64,000 nucleotides of DNA from JANXQG01 sp963804375. Lineage in GTDB: Bacteria > Planctomycetota > Planctomycetia > Pirellulales > Thermoguttaceae. Of this stretch, positions 16,355-26,537 are shown one piece after another. The position numbers were made by a program, and so were the translations under genes. The DNA lies in assembly GCA_963804375.1 (NCBI GenBank), contig CAWDQE010000022.1, positions 186,001 through 250,000 of the forward strand, given 5' to 3'. Every line of letters starts with the position of its first letter. Position 1 is the first letter of the stretch. Below the pieces are notes generated by a model. That model was not told the origin of the DNA. It saw nothing but the letters and a program-made list of their open reading frames with translations, and did no database searches.

Positions 16355-17203
16355 GGGGACGTCTCTTGGGTGAGGGTAGTTGGCGGCCGATTTCTCGCCG
16401 GCAAGCGGCCGCGGTCGGCCTGGCAGGAACGCTGTGCTATTATGTCTGCCGGTCGATGTACTCGCTAGATACCGTTGCCAGCGTGTGGGGACCCGCCGCA
16501 AACTCAAATCGAGGCCGTTCGCGATATATTTTGTTCAGCTGAGCAAAATTGCTGGCGGGCACCTCGACCTAACGCGGGCACTTCCAGCCCGCCCTGAATC
16601 GCTTCCAGGTGCCAGAGCTTCGTCCTGGACGCCACTCTCCGCAGACCTTCCCCAGGCCGCCAGCGGGCCCTTCGATCGCCTGAACACCGGGGACGCGGTA
16701 GCGGATGTCAAGAAAAACTGAGCCACCTGGCGGCAAGTTCCCAACGATAGAGGTAGTCGTCTATGGCAATCGGATGGAGATAGTACCCCACTTCCTTGCC
16801 AGCGGAGGTGTGCCCCACCGCCATAGGCAATCGGTTGTCGGCCAGCCCAACTTCCCCCGGCCCCGAGCTGGCATGGCACGTTGAAGACGCCGCAGTACAT
16901 TAGCGCGGGTTGGCTAGTGCTACCCCCTATAGGTATCTGTGCGTTCGTTGTTGGAAACCTCAGATTTGGCGGCTTTCCAGTGCTTTGAATTCTGTGACGG
17001 CAATCTCAGACTGATGTGCCCGGCTTAGTGCGGGCCGGCCACGAATCGCCAGCAGATATTCGGAAAAGGAACGTATTTTGACATCGGCATTTGGTGCTCC
17101 GAGCCGTTCTTAATAGCTAGGGTGGCGACGGGGCACTGGTCGTTGTCGGTGTGCCTTCATACTATTACCTGATCCTCGTTTTCGTACCTTTCACCCGGTT
17201 GTT
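16355..17203. other. gene-free stretch
   Basis: Contains palindrome copy 4 and, to its right (about 16586-16700), a segment resembling the right flank of copy 5 (CTTCCAGGTGCCAG, then GCCAGCGGGC, then a GAT-GCCTGA-CACC pattern). From 16900 to 17203 nothing is recognised apart from the upstream region of the kinase. Confidence 0.55.
16528..16549. repeat. 22-bp palindrome, copy 4
   Basis: Identical to copy 3, with the single GTTC change in the left arm. The flanks differ from copy 3. Confidence 0.9.
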
Positions 17204-17215
17204 GTGAGAATTCCC

Positions 17216-18475
17216 ATGCTCATCCGCTGCCCCCACTGTCATGATCCGATGGAGGTGGTGGATGCCGACCCCCTGACCGACATAGCTTGCCCTTCTTGTG
17301 GCAGTAATTTCAGCCTAATCGCCGGCGAAACGGCCCCTTACGTTCCCGGAGCCGTAAGAACGATCGGGCATTTCGAGTTGCTGGAAAGCGTCGGCGACGG
17401 GCACTTCGGCACGGTCTGGAAGGCCCGCGACATGAAGCTTGACCGCACCGTGGCGGTCAAGATCCCCCGCCGCGGCCAGATCGAGGGGCCGGAGGCCGAG
17501 ATGTTCGTCCGCGAGGCGCGGGCCGCGGCACAGGTCAAGCATCCGGGCGTGGTGGGCGTCTACGAGGTGGGCCGCGACGACGGGACGTTGTACATCGTCA
17601 GCGACTTCATCGACGGCTGCAACCTGCAGGAATGGCTCTCCGGCCGCCAGCTTACGCCACGGGAAACGGCCGAACTCTGCATGAAGATTGCCGAGGCCCT
17701 CGACATGGCCCACGCGGCGGGCGTGGTCCACCGCGACCTGAAGCCGGGTAACGTGATGATGGACATGGCCGGCCAGCCGCACCTCACCGACTTCGGCCTG
17801 GCGAAGCGCGAAGCGGGTGAAGTTACCATGACCGTCGACGGCCAGGTTCTGGGCACGCCGGCCTACATGTCGCCGGAGCAGGCCCGCGGCGAGGCCCACA
17901 TGGCCGACCGCCGCAGCGACGTCTATTCCTTGGGGATCATCCTTTTCGAGCTTTTGACCGGCGAAGTGCCCTTCCGCGGCAACCAGCGGATGATGGTCGT
18001 GCAGATCTTGCAGGACGAACCGCCCAGCCCGCGGAAGTTGCAGACCCGCATCCCCCGCGACCTGGAGACGATCTGCCTGAAATGCCTGGAGAAAGCGCCG
18101 GGGAAGCGCTATCAGACGGCTGCGGAACTGGCCGCAGAGTTGGGGCGATTTCTCCACGGCGAGCCGCTCGTCGCCCGGCCGATCGGAAGGCCCGCGCGCC
18201 TCTGGCGGTGGTGCCGGCGGCAGCCGGTCGTGGCCGGGCTGGCGGCGGCGGTCGCATTGACGCTGGTTGCCGGCATCGTGGTATCGTCATTCTTCGCAGC
18301 AAATTCGTACCGTCAGGCAAAGCGTGCTCAGGAGCAAGCAGGGATCGCTAAGGAAAACGAGATCCAGGCACGCAGCGAGAAAGAGCGCGCCGACGATAAC
18401 CTGCATCGTGCCAAGAGCGCCGAGGCGGCCGCGCAGCGCGACTTGGCCGCGCGCTGCTGGCGCAAGCGCGATTGA
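17216..18475 (+). pseudogene. zinc-ribbon Ser/Thr kinase, front part of a broken kinase-WD40-thioredoxin gene
   Basis: ATG 17216 is preferred over the in-frame GTG 17204. The N-terminus has a zinc ribbon (CPHC at 5-8, CPSC at 25-28). The kinase domain follows at roughly 47-310 with GDGHFGTVWKARD, VAVKIP, VVHRDLKPGNVMMD, DFGLAK and GTPAYMSPEQA, so all catalytic residues are present. Then come one membrane helix (VVAGLAAAVALTLVAGIVVS) and a short coiled coil. The frame ends early at TGA 18473-18475, because a CGCGCG run at 18447-18453 has two extra bases; the +2 frame continues as ALLAQARLTSKSHLPGQRFD, the usual linker to the WD40 part. The kinase domain could still be made as a truncated membrane protein. 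Confidence 0.8.
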
Positions 18476-20034
18476 CGAGCAAGAGCCACCTTCCCGGTCA
18501 GCGGTTCGACACCTTGGAAGCGCTCGCCAAGGTGCGGCAGATTGAAGGGCCATCGCGGAAGTTGGCCGACGAGGCCGTCGCCGCGCTCTGCCTCCCCGAT
18601 CTCGTCGCCGAGCGGCGATGGCCCGGAGCGCCGCAGGGATGCCTTACCTTCGCATTCGCACCGCTGCTGAATATCTACGCCCGTTCCAACGTCAATGGCC
18701 GCATCAGCGTGCGACGCGTCGGCGATGACACCGAAATCGCGGCTTTCAACATGGGCAGTCGCGTGGCCGGTTACAACGGCCTGCAATTCAGTCCCGACGG
18801 ACGTTACCTGAGTGCGACGACCGACAACAAAGCGGTCCCTTCGCGGTTGTTCCGCATCAACGTTAAGCCGGCGAGGACCATTCTTAACGACTGTTATCGC
18901 GCCCTGGCCTTCGCTCCCGACAGCCGTCGATTTGTAGCCCTCTACCGTGGGAACCAATACCGCGTTGGCGAACTCCCCTCCGGCAGAGAACTGAAGCGTT
19001 TCAGACTCTCGAACTGGATCGATGATCCCACTTGCATTTATTGGAACCCCCGCAAGCCGCAGGTCGCGATCGTACACGGGGGCGGCTGGCGGATTGCCAA
19101 CCTGGAAACCGGGAAGCAACAGCCGGAGTGCGCGGTGCGAGCGACCGCCGGCATCGTTGCCTGGCACCCCGATGGACGCCATTTGGCGATCGGCACCGAC
19201 CATCCGCCAGCCGTGGAAATCTACGACACGGTCACCCGCCGCATGGTAGCATGTCGCTGTACCGGAATCCGCAGCGCGGGAGTCGTGCCGACGTTCAATC
19301 ATGCCGGCGACTTGTTGGTGACCAACAATTGGGGCGACTTTCGCCAACTCTGGGAGCCGGCCTCCGGTACGGAATTGCTGCACATGGCTGCGCAAGACGG
19401 AAATTTTTTCATCGTCAGTCCCGACGACCGCAGGGCCGCCTTCACCATGGAGGGCCGGGACCTGCAAATCCTGCGCATCGCCAGGGGCGCCGAACGCGAA
19501 TTCGCGGTGGCACTCCCGGAGAATAAAATGGAGATGCGCGAACGTGGCGCGCAGATCGCGCCGAGCCCGGACGGACGAGTTTTGGCCGCGGGTTCGTCCA
19601 GTGGAGTATCGCTCCTCGATGCGCATAGCGGTCTCGAACTGGCGATCGTACCGGACCAGGAACCCCTTCGATTCGATGCCTCGGGAGCACTGTTGACATA
19701 CGGCGCCGACGGATTTCGCCGCTGGCCTATGCAGTGGAATTCAACAAAGCAAATCCTGCGCGTCGAAACTCCGCAGAGCCTGTTTAATAATGCCCGTTTG
19801 GGTGATGAAGAAACCTCCCTTTCGTCCGACGGTACGGTGGCGGCCGTGGCAGGTCGCACCTTCGCAGCAGGGGCCGTCGTGCTGCACCAGTCGAAATCAG
19901 GTCGAGAAGTGCATACCATCATGGTTGCGCGCAAAACATGGTTGGCGCGCAAAACGATGTCCGCCAATGCGCCATCAGCCCGGACGGAAAATGGGTCGCG
20001 ACCGCCAGTCACGGCGGCGCCTCCCCACCGCTAA
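18476..20034 (+). pseudogene. WD40 middle part of the broken kinase gene
   Basis: The frame carries GQRFDTLEALAKVRQIEG, the linker seen after planctomycete kinases, then repeated WD40-like blades (LQFSPDGRYLSATTD, IVAWHPDGRHLAIGTD, QIAPSPDGRVLAAGSSSG). At 19921-19955 a 17-18 base stretch, ATGGTTGCGCGCAAAAC, is repeated in tandem as ATGGTTGGCGCGCAAAAC. Removing one copy restores HTIMVGAQNDVRQC and the next blade, so this duplication is the direct cause of the second frameshift. Confidence 0.75.
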
Positions 20035-21859
20035 CCAACGCTCGCGTGTGGGACGCCTCGACGGGCAAGCTGGTTGAGGTGTTCCCCGTGGGCGAGGTGG
20101 CTTCAGCGTGGTTCAGCCCCCGGGGAGGCTGGCTGGCAACCATCAGTATTGTCGACGGCGAATGCCGGTTGTGGCGAAGCGGAAGCTGGCAGGCAGGTCC
20201 CCGCTTTCCGGCGCCAAGGACATCGCCTTTTCGCCGGACGAGCGCATCGCGGCTCTGGGTGGCAAACCGGGCCAGATTCAACTATGCGATACCGAAACTG
20301 GCCGGGAGTTTGGCATCTTGCCCATTGCGGACGGCGGCGTGGCTCGTCCACGCTGCTTTTCTCCCGACGGCACGCGTCTCCACGCGACGGTTGGAAGAGA
20401 GGAGAAGATTTATACGTGGGACCTGCTGCAAATTCGCGACGGTTTGCGGGAATTGGGATTGGACCAGGGATGGCCAGAGTTTCCGCCGCGGCTCGACGAT
20501 AATTCGCCGCCCATCGTGGAATTAGAACTGGGCATTAAGCTTGGAGTCTTGAAAGATCGCGTCCGCGGGATCGCATTGCCAAAACCCGCTGAGCCGCTCG
20601 AAGCGATCATCGGAGATGTCGTGGCCTATCTGACCCATCGCGTCGAAGGTGGTCTTCAGCCCGAGGACATGGAATTGGCGCTGCTGGCCGTGCAGACCCT
20701 GGAGACGGTCGATCGCGGCGATCTGGCCGCCGGCACGGCCGCGCGTTTCGCAGAATTGGCAGCTAGTTCCAAGGACAAGGTGGTCGTTCACGCCCGCGAA
20801 TCGCTCCGGGGCGTCGCGCGTCGTCTTGCCCTGCGCAACAACGCAACTCACATCGAGGGCACGGCGCTGGACGGGGCAAAGTTCGACTGGGCAGCTTATC
20901 GCGGCAAGGTCGTCCTGGTCGCATTCTGGGACCTCGCCTCCGACCGTTGCCAGCTCGAATTCGGCCATGCAAAACTGCTGCACCGGCTCTATCACGACCG
21001 TGGATTCGAAGTGGTGGGCATCGGCATGGATGCGGACCGCGTGGCATTGTCACGGTACTTGCGGAAGGAACAGGTCCCGTGGGCCACCCTCTGTGACGAC
21101 GAGGCCGAGCGGCAGCCTCGCTTGTCCACGTACTACGGCATTCTGGAGACGCCCACGATGCTCGTCGTGGACCGGCAAGGCATGGTCGTTGCGCCGCAAG
21201 CCTGCGGGGGCGACTTGGACCGCTTGCTCGGTCGGCTGCTCGGCCCGGCGTGCGTGCCGGCCGGACAATTGATGAGCATCGACCTGCAACCGAAGGCCAA
21301 CGTCAGGCTCACGGAGAGTTTTGAAACCACCGGGCGGCCCAACAACCTCGCCGAGCTGCCTCAGGGCGATCAGGTCTTGGCCGGCGTGAAGTTCGCTATC
21401 GGCAAGGGCTTGATCCAGTTGGGCAATAAGTATCTGCCGGAGAAGTTGAGAAACGGAAAGGTGGAAACGATCTCGGTCGCTAAGACGTTCACCAGGCTCT
21501 ACATCCTTCACGGCACACAGTGGGGGACGGCCGATGACGGTACGCCGATCGGCGAGTACCGATTGCATTACCAGGATGGAACGGTAGCGGCCATCCCTGT
21601 GATCCTCGGTGAAGATGTCCGCGATTGGTGGAACCAAGACCCTTCGAAAGCGGTTACTCGCGGGATCGTCGCCTGGGAGGGTCAAAATGCCGCTACTCGC
21701 AAAGAGAACTCCAGGCTCCGCCTCTATCTTGCCGTGTGGGACAACCCACACCCCGAGAAGAAGGTCGTCAGCATCGACTTCCAACGGGATGGTCAAAGCG
21801 ACGCGGCTCCGTTCTGCGTGGCAATGACGGTCGAGGGACCCGCGGCCGGAAACCGCTAA
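19938..21859 (+). pseudogene. last WD40 blades, thioredoxin-like domain and C-domain of the broken kinase gene
   Basis: From 19938 the frame reads CAISPDGKWVATASHGG and SAWFSPRGGWLATISIVDGE. A third indel near 20190-20215 then shifts it to AKDIAFSPDERIAALGGKPG, which stays open to TAA 21859. After the WD40 part comes a thioredoxin/peroxiredoxin-like domain: KVVLVAFWDLASDRCQLEF, VVGIGMDADRVALSRYL, TPTMLVVDRQGMVV. The usual C-x-x-C is S-D-R-C, so only one Cys is left and redox activity is doubtful. The final ~170 residues (RLYILHGTQWGTADDGT, AVWDNPHPEKKVVSIDFQRD) form a beta-rich domain common on planctomycete kinases. Confidence 0.75.
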
Positions 21860-22418
21860 CCCCAAAACGCTCGTTTACAGCGCCAGAGCATGCGGCAGAT
21901 GGATTTCGAGCCAAAACCGCGGGGACTCAAGCTTGTCGTGCTCATCGGCGTGCCTGCCCCTAATGACCTCGGCTCGCCACTGTCTTCACCGTGGATCAGC
22001 CGGACGCCCACTAATAAAGTCACACGTTCTCCAAAGTTCCCATCAAGAGACCCATTTCTCGGAACGACGCCAGTCGACTAACCTGCGGCGGTCACCCCCT
22101 CCGCCGCAGGCAAGGGGCACGGCGGGCGGCAAAAAGTCTGGAAACTGTCGGTTTTTCTTGACCGGCAGACGATTTGACACTCGCCTGACTTTCGAGACAA
22201 ACAATGTGTTACCCGGGGTTGAACCAAGCCCGATTTCTGTCCCAACTCCGGAAAGTGCTTGTCCTAACCAATTGAAACTATTCGACTTGTAACCGGACAG
22301 TAGTGATCAGTGAATTGCCTTTCTTTCGCCAGGAGTTTAAGATACCTGTCGCTGCGGGATTTATTCCGACCGCAGGGAAGGGAAACTTCTGGCCGCTGGC
22401 GATGCTTCAGGAGGTTGA
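21860..22418. other. gene-free stretch upstream of PSD1
   Basis: Carries copy R1 of the ~120-bp repeat (22082-22201). From 22210 to 22280 there is a degenerate tRNA-like pattern on the minus strand (see rejected items). No promoter hexamers stand out before 22419. Confidence 0.5.
22082..22201. repeat. ~120-bp intergenic repeat, copy R1
   Basis: It opens with the perfect hairpin CCTGCGGCGG-TCACCCCCT-CCGCCGCAGG. Then come AAAAAGTCTGGAAACTGTCG, GGTTTTTCTTGACCGGCAG and a second, imperfect hairpin CAGACG...CGCCTG, ending with ACTTTCGAGACAAA. Confidence 0.85.
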
Positions 22419-24674
22419 ATGTCTCGACGATTGGCGATGGCCGCGTGGTGTGTGACGACCTTTGGGCTCAGCGTCTTGACCGCGTCGGCCGATGATGGCT
22501 CGCTCTTCCGCGATCAAGTGGCGCCGCTGTTGGTCCAAAATTGTATCTCTTGTCACGGTCCTAGCCAGCCGAAGGGGAAACTTTCGCTCGTCGCGGCCGA
22601 ATCGACCCTTGCCGGTGGGGAAAGCGGCGCGGCTGTCAAGCCGGGCAAGCCCGACGAAAGCCTGTTGATCCAGTACATCTCGGGCGACAGGCCGGAAATG
22701 CCCAAGGACAAGCCGCCGCTAGGCAAAGAGCAGGTGGCCTTGATTTGCCGCTGGGTGGCCGAAGGGGCCGTGTGGCCCAAGGGGTTGATCCTCAAAGACA
22801 ACCGCCGGGCCGACGCCTCTTGGTGGTCGCTCCAGCCGCTCTCAAAGGCCGAGCCGCCGTCACCGCAGGGCATTCCCGACGCTTGGGCCAAGCATCCCAT
22901 CGACCGTTTCATCTACGACGAACTCGCCAAGCACCAGTTGAAGCCATCGCCCGAGGCTGATCGCCGTACACTGATCCGCCGCCTGACGTTCGATCTCACC
23001 GGATTGCCACCGACGCCCGAGGAAGTCGATGCTTTCTTGCTCGATCGCTCGCGCGATGCCTATGAAAAGCTGGTTGACCGTCTGTTGGCCTCGCCCCGCT
23101 ACGGCGAACGCTGGGGACGGCACTGGCTCGACGTGATCCGCTTCGGCGAGTCGAACGGATACGAGCGGAACCATCTGCACGATAACGCCTGGCCGTTTCG
23201 CGACTACATCATCCGCTCGTTCAACGACGACAAGCCGTACGACCGCCTCGTGATCGAGCATTTGGCTGGCGATCAACTTGAGCCAGGTAATCCCGACGTT
23301 GAGGTTGGCACCGGATTTATTGTGGCCGGCTCTTACGACAACGTCGGCAACAGCGATCCGGTAGCCGCCGCGCAGATCCACGCCAACATGCTCGACGACA
23401 CCATCGCCGCCACGTCGACCGCGTTCCTCGGCCTGACCATCAATTGTGCCCGTTGCCACGACCACAAGTTCGACCCCGTCCCCCAGGCCGACTACTACCG
23501 GCTGCAATGCGCCTTTGCCGGCGTGAACCAAGGGACGCGGCCGTTGGTCACCGCTGAGCAACGGAAAAAGTTCGCGGTCGATCGAAAGCAATTTGATGAG
23601 GAGCAGAAGAACAAAGCGGCCGACGAGAAGGGGAAGAAGAAGCCGCGCCGACCGATTGGCCAACCGCGGCTCCCAGAGGCGTGGATTGGCCATTTCCACC
23701 AGCCCGGCGAGCCGACATACCTGATGAAAGGAGGCGACCCGCAGAAACATGGCGAAACGATCGCCCCGGCCAGTTTGAGCGTGTTGGAAAAGGTCGTGCC
23801 AACCTACACGCTGCCGGTCAATGCTCCCGAAGGTCAACGCCGGTTGGCCTTGGCCCGGTGGATGGTCGATCGGACCAATCCGCTCACGCCGCGGGTGTTA
23901 GTCAATCGCCTGTGGCACTACCATTTCGGCCCTGGGATTGTCGCCACGCCCAGTGATTTCGGCTTCCAGGGAATTCGTCCTACCCATCCGCAGTTGCTCG
24001 ATTGGCTCGCCCGGCAGTTGCACGCCAACGACTGGCGGATGAAGCCGCTGCATCGGCTGATCGTCACGTCGCAGACCTATCGGCAGTCGAGCCGCTTCGA
24101 GGCGTCGATGGCGGCAAGCGACGCCGACTCGCTCTACCTTTGGCGATTCCCGCCGCGACGGCTGGAAGCGGAAGCCATTCGCGATGCGATGTTGTCGGTG
24201 GCCGGCAAGCTCGATCTCACGATGGGTGGCCCGGGTTTCCGGCTGTTCGACTATCGGGTCGACAACGTCGCCATTTATGCCCCACGCGATCAGTTCGGGC
24301 CGGAGACGTATCGCCGGTCGGTCTACCATCAGAACCCGCGCTCGGTGCGGGTCGATTTGCTCGGTCAGTTCGACTGTCCCGACTTCTCGCTCCCCACGCC
24401 GAAGCGCAACGTCACGGTTTCGCCTCTTCAGGCGTTGGCGCTGGAGAACCACGCCTTCACCCTCGACATGTCGCGATTTTTGGCCGAGCGTCTCGAACAC
24501 GACGTTCCCAATGGCTCGCCGGCCGATCGCGTGCGCCGGGGGTTCCTGTTGGCCGTTGCTCGCCCGCCGGAGCCCGATGAAATCGATACATGTGTCCGGA
24601 TGATTACTAAGCACGGCTTGCCCGCCTTTTGCCGGGCGATGTTCAACCTCAACGAGTTCATCTATGTCGACTGA
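22419..24674 (+). CDS. planctomycete cytochrome c protein (PSCyt1-DUF1549-DUF1553)
   Basis: 751 residues. Signal peptide at the start (MSRRLAMAAWCVTTFGLSVL). A haem-binding motif CISCHGP lies near residue 47, with GDRPEMPKDKPPLGKEQVAL completing the PSCyt1 domain. DUF1549 follows (YDELAKHQLKPSPEADRRTL, LTGLPPTPEEVDAF, RYGERWGRHWLDVIRFGESN). DUF1553 ends the protein (NRLWHYHFGPGIVATPSDFG, PPRRLEAEAIRDAMLSVAGK). It is full length for the family. Role unknown in detail; it is thought to be an exported redox protein. Its stop overlaps the DUF1501 start by 11 bases, so the two are translationally coupled, the usual arrangement in planctomycetes. Confidence 0.92.
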   Translation: MSRRLAMAAWCVTTFGLSVLTASADDGSLFRDQVAPLLVQNCISCHGPSQPKGKLSLVAAESTLAGGESGAAVKPGKPDESLLIQYISGDRPEMPKDKPPLGKEQVALICRWVAEGAVWPKGLILKDNRRADASWWSLQPLSKAEPPSPQGIPDAWAKHPIDRFIYDELAKHQLKPSPEADRRTLIRRLTFDLTGLPPTPEEVDAFLLDRSRDAYEKLVDRLLASPRYGERWGRHWLDVIRFGESNGYERNHLHDNAWPFRDYIIRSFNDDKPYDRLVIEHLAGDQLEPGNPDVEVGTGFIVAGSYDNVGNSDPVAAAQIHANMLDDTIAATSTAFLGLTINCARCHDHKFDPVPQADYYRLQCAFAGVNQGTRPLVTAEQRKKFAVDRKQFDEEQKNKAADEKGKKKPRRPIGQPRLPEAWIGHFHQPGEPTYLMKGGDPQKHGETIAPASLSVLEKVVPTYTLPVNAPEGQRRLALARWMVDRTNPLTPRVLVNRLWHYHFGPGIVATPSDFGFQGIRPTHPQLLDWLARQLHANDWRMKPLHRLIVTSQTYRQSSRFEASMAASDADSLYLWRFPPRRLEAEAIRDAMLSVAGKLDLTMGGPGFRLFDYRVDNVAIYAPRDQFGPETYRRSVYHQNPRSVRVDLLGQFDCPDFSLPTPKRNVTVSPLQALALENHAFTLDMSRFLAERLEHDVPNGSPADRVRRGFLLAVARPPEPDEIDTCVRMITKHGLPAFCRAMFNLNEFIYVD

Positions 24675-26082
24675 ATCGCTCTTCGACCGTCGCGCGATGT
24701 TGAGCAGTTTCGGCAGCGGACTGGCCGGCATCGCCCTAGGCGCCCTGCTGGGCGAACTCGAAGCCAAGGCCGCGCCGGCCCGCGGACCGCATTTCGCCCC
24801 CAAGGCCAAACGCGTGCTGGAGATCTTCTGCCCCGGCGGTGTGTCGCACATGGACACCTGGGACTACAAGCCGGCGCTGGAAAAATATCACGGCCAGCCG
24901 ATGCCCGGCGAGGAACATGCCGTGTCGTTCCAAGGGCCCAACGGCAACCTGATGAAGAGTCCCTGGGGCTTCACTCGCCGCGGGAAGTCGGGCAAGATGG
25001 TCACCGACCTGCTCCCGCACATGGGCGCACTGGTCGACGACATGGCCTTCGTCCATTCGATGACCTCCAAGAGCAACACCCACGGGCCGGGCTGCACGTT
25101 CATGAACACAGGCTACGTGGCCGAAGGTTTTCCAGCCAACGGCGCCTGGGTCAGCTACGGGCTGGGCAGTCTCAACGACAACCTGCCCACCTACGTAGTG
25201 ATCACCGACGTTCGCGGCGAGCCGCCTTCGGGAGCGGCCAACTGGACCTGCGGTTTCCTTCCGGCCGAGCATCAAGGCATTCCGCTGTCCATTCAGCAGC
25301 CGCTGCGGAACTTGAAGACCCCTGCGTCGATCGACGCGGCCACGGAATCGGACACGCGAGAGATGCTCCACGCCCTGAACGCCCGGCATGCCGCGAAGCA
25401 TCCCGGCAATCCGCAGCTGCAAGCCCGGATGGCGGCCTACGATCTGGCGGCGCGCATGCAGCTTTCGGCCCCGGAGATTTCCGATCTGACGCGAGAATCG
25501 AAGGCCACGCATCAGCACTACGGCACCGACGACCCCAATCCGCTCAAGGCGGCCTACGCCAAAAACTGCCTGTTGGCCCGGCGGCTGCTGGAGCGGGACG
25601 TTCGCTACGTGACATTGTACTGTGCCTCGCGTGCCTCGGGGGCCGACGGGCTGTTGAACTGGGACGCCCACAAGACGCTCAAGGCCGACTACGAGCGGCA
25701 TTGTCCGATCTTCGATCAGCCGACGGCGGCGTTGTTGATCGACTTGAAGTCGCGAGGACTGTTGCACGACACTCTGGTGCTCTGGACCACCGAGTTCGGC
25801 CGTCGTCCGACGCATCAAGCTGGCACCACGGGCCGCGACCACAATCCCGACGGCTTTACTGTTTGGCTGATGGGGGCCGGCGTCCGATCGGGCGTGAGCT
25901 ACGGAGCGACGGACGAATTTGGCCGCCGCGCCGTGGAAAAGGTCTCGACCGTTTACGATCTTTACGCCACGGTACTCCATACGCTGGGGCTCGACTACAA
26001 ACGACTGAGCTACTACCACAACGGCCTCGAACGCCGATTGACCGACGTGCACGGCAACGTGATTCAGGAGGTGTTGGCGTAG
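24664..26082 (+). CDS. DUF1501 protein
   Basis: 472 residues from ATG 24664, inside the end of the PSD1 gene. FDRRAMLSSFGSGLAGIALG is a Tat-like export signal. The body matches DUF1501 (sulfatase/phosphatase-fold-like) proteins: FCPGGVSHMDTWDYKPAL, VHSMTSKSNTHGPGCTFMNT, LLNWDAHKTLKADYERHCPI, LVLWTTEFGRRPTHQ, GRDHNPDGFTVWLMGAGVR. It always pairs with PSD1-type genes and is presumed to act with them outside the cytoplasm; the substrate is unknown. The stop TAG at 26080-26082 is followed without a break by a fragment of another gene in the same frame. Confidence 0.92.
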   Translation: MSTESLFDRRAMLSSFGSGLAGIALGALLGELEAKAAPARGPHFAPKAKRVLEIFCPGGVSHMDTWDYKPALEKYHGQPMPGEEHAVSFQGPNGNLMKSPWGFTRRGKSGKMVTDLLPHMGALVDDMAFVHSMTSKSNTHGPGCTFMNTGYVAEGFPANGAWVSYGLGSLNDNLPTYVVITDVRGEPPSGAANWTCGFLPAEHQGIPLSIQQPLRNLKTPASIDAATESDTREMLHALNARHAAKHPGNPQLQARMAAYDLAARMQLSAPEISDLTRESKATHQHYGTDDPNPLKAAYAKNCLLARRLLERDVRYVTLYCASRASGADGLLNWDAHKTLKADYERHCPIFDQPTAALLIDLKSRGLLHDTLVLWTTEFGRRPTHQAGTTGRDHNPDGFTVWLMGAGVRSGVSYGATDEFGRRAVEKVSTVYDLYATVLHTLGLDYKRLSYYHNGLERRLTDVHGNVIQEVLA

Positions 26083-26274
26083 CAAGCGCGGCGCGATCAC
26101 TACACGCTGGACAAGCCTGCGTTACGACTGGCCTTTCAAACCTTGGGCAACGAGGCGGCTGCTTACTTGAAGGGCGTGCTAGCCTTGGCGGTAAGGCAGT
26201 ATCCCAAGATCATTGTGGCCACCCACATTCGACCGTTCTGCGAAGCGAACGAGAGCCGTCGCTACCCATCGTTT
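26083..26274 (+). pseudogene. tail fragment of a metallophosphoesterase-like gene
   Basis: Immediately after the DUF1501 stop the same frame encodes DHYTLDKPALRLAFQTLGNE, then VRQYPKIIVATHIRPFCEAN. The segment hxPKVIVATHVPPFxEA is characteristic of calcineurin-like metallophosphoesterases. No start or N-terminal metal-binding half is present, and the fragment is cut by repeat copy R2 at 26275. Confidence 0.5.
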
Positions 26275-26396
26275 CCTGCGGCGGTCACCCCCTCCGCCGC
26301 GTCGGAAGGACATGACCGGCGTAAAAAAGTCCGAGAACTCGCGTTTTTTCTTGACCTGCAGGCGATTTGGCAGTCCCGCCTGACCTTCGAGACAAA
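26275..26396. repeat. ~120-bp intergenic repeat, copy R2
   Basis: Hairpin GCGGCGG-TCACCCCCT-CCGCCGC, then AAAAAAGTCCGAGAAC, TTTTTTCTTGACCTGCAGG and a perfect 6-bp hairpin CAGGCG...CGCCTG, ending ACCTTCGAGACAAA. It abuts the metallophosphoesterase tail and stands 142 bases before the ECF sigma start. Confidence 0.85.
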
Positions 26397-26495
26397 ATCA
26401 CTCCGAGATTGCCGTCCTGCCCGACACCGTCCGGCCCGGCAACCGGGCACGGTCAGCCCTGGGGCGGGGATGGGGCTCCTGCATTCGTTAGCTGC

Positions 26496-26501
26496 TATAA
26501 T
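26496..26501 (+). promoter_or_regulatory. -10 box TATAAT before the ECF sigma gene
   Basis: GCTATAATCGTG lies 36 bases before ATG 26538. No clear -35 hexamer is seen at 17 +/- 1 bp, so the call rests on the -10 alone. Confidence 0.4.
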
Positions 26502-26537
26502 CGTGTGGGTATTGGTCTTTTCCTTTCAGCCGGGCCT

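Noticed and set aside
16535..16900. Reverse open frame between the sialate-esterase-like gene and the kinase
   Set aside because: Starts and ends within repeat-like sequence, contains palindrome copy 4 at its end and shows no motif.
22120..22201. TTGACC in the ~120-bp repeat as a -35 promoter element
   Set aside because: No -10-like hexamer follows at 16-18 bp in any of the three copies; the CAGGCG...CGCCTG hairpin is there instead.
22210..22285. tRNA-like pattern on the minus strand (AATTGGTTAGGAC, then CTTGG-TTCAACC-CCGGG)
   Set aside because: D-arm- and T-arm-like pieces are spaced roughly as in a tRNA, but the anticodon stem does not pair and the acceptor ends do not match. At most a decayed tRNA piece; not reported as a gene.
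22860..26100. Long reverse frames opposite PSD1 and DUF1501
   Set aside because: Shadows of two unmistakable forward genes.
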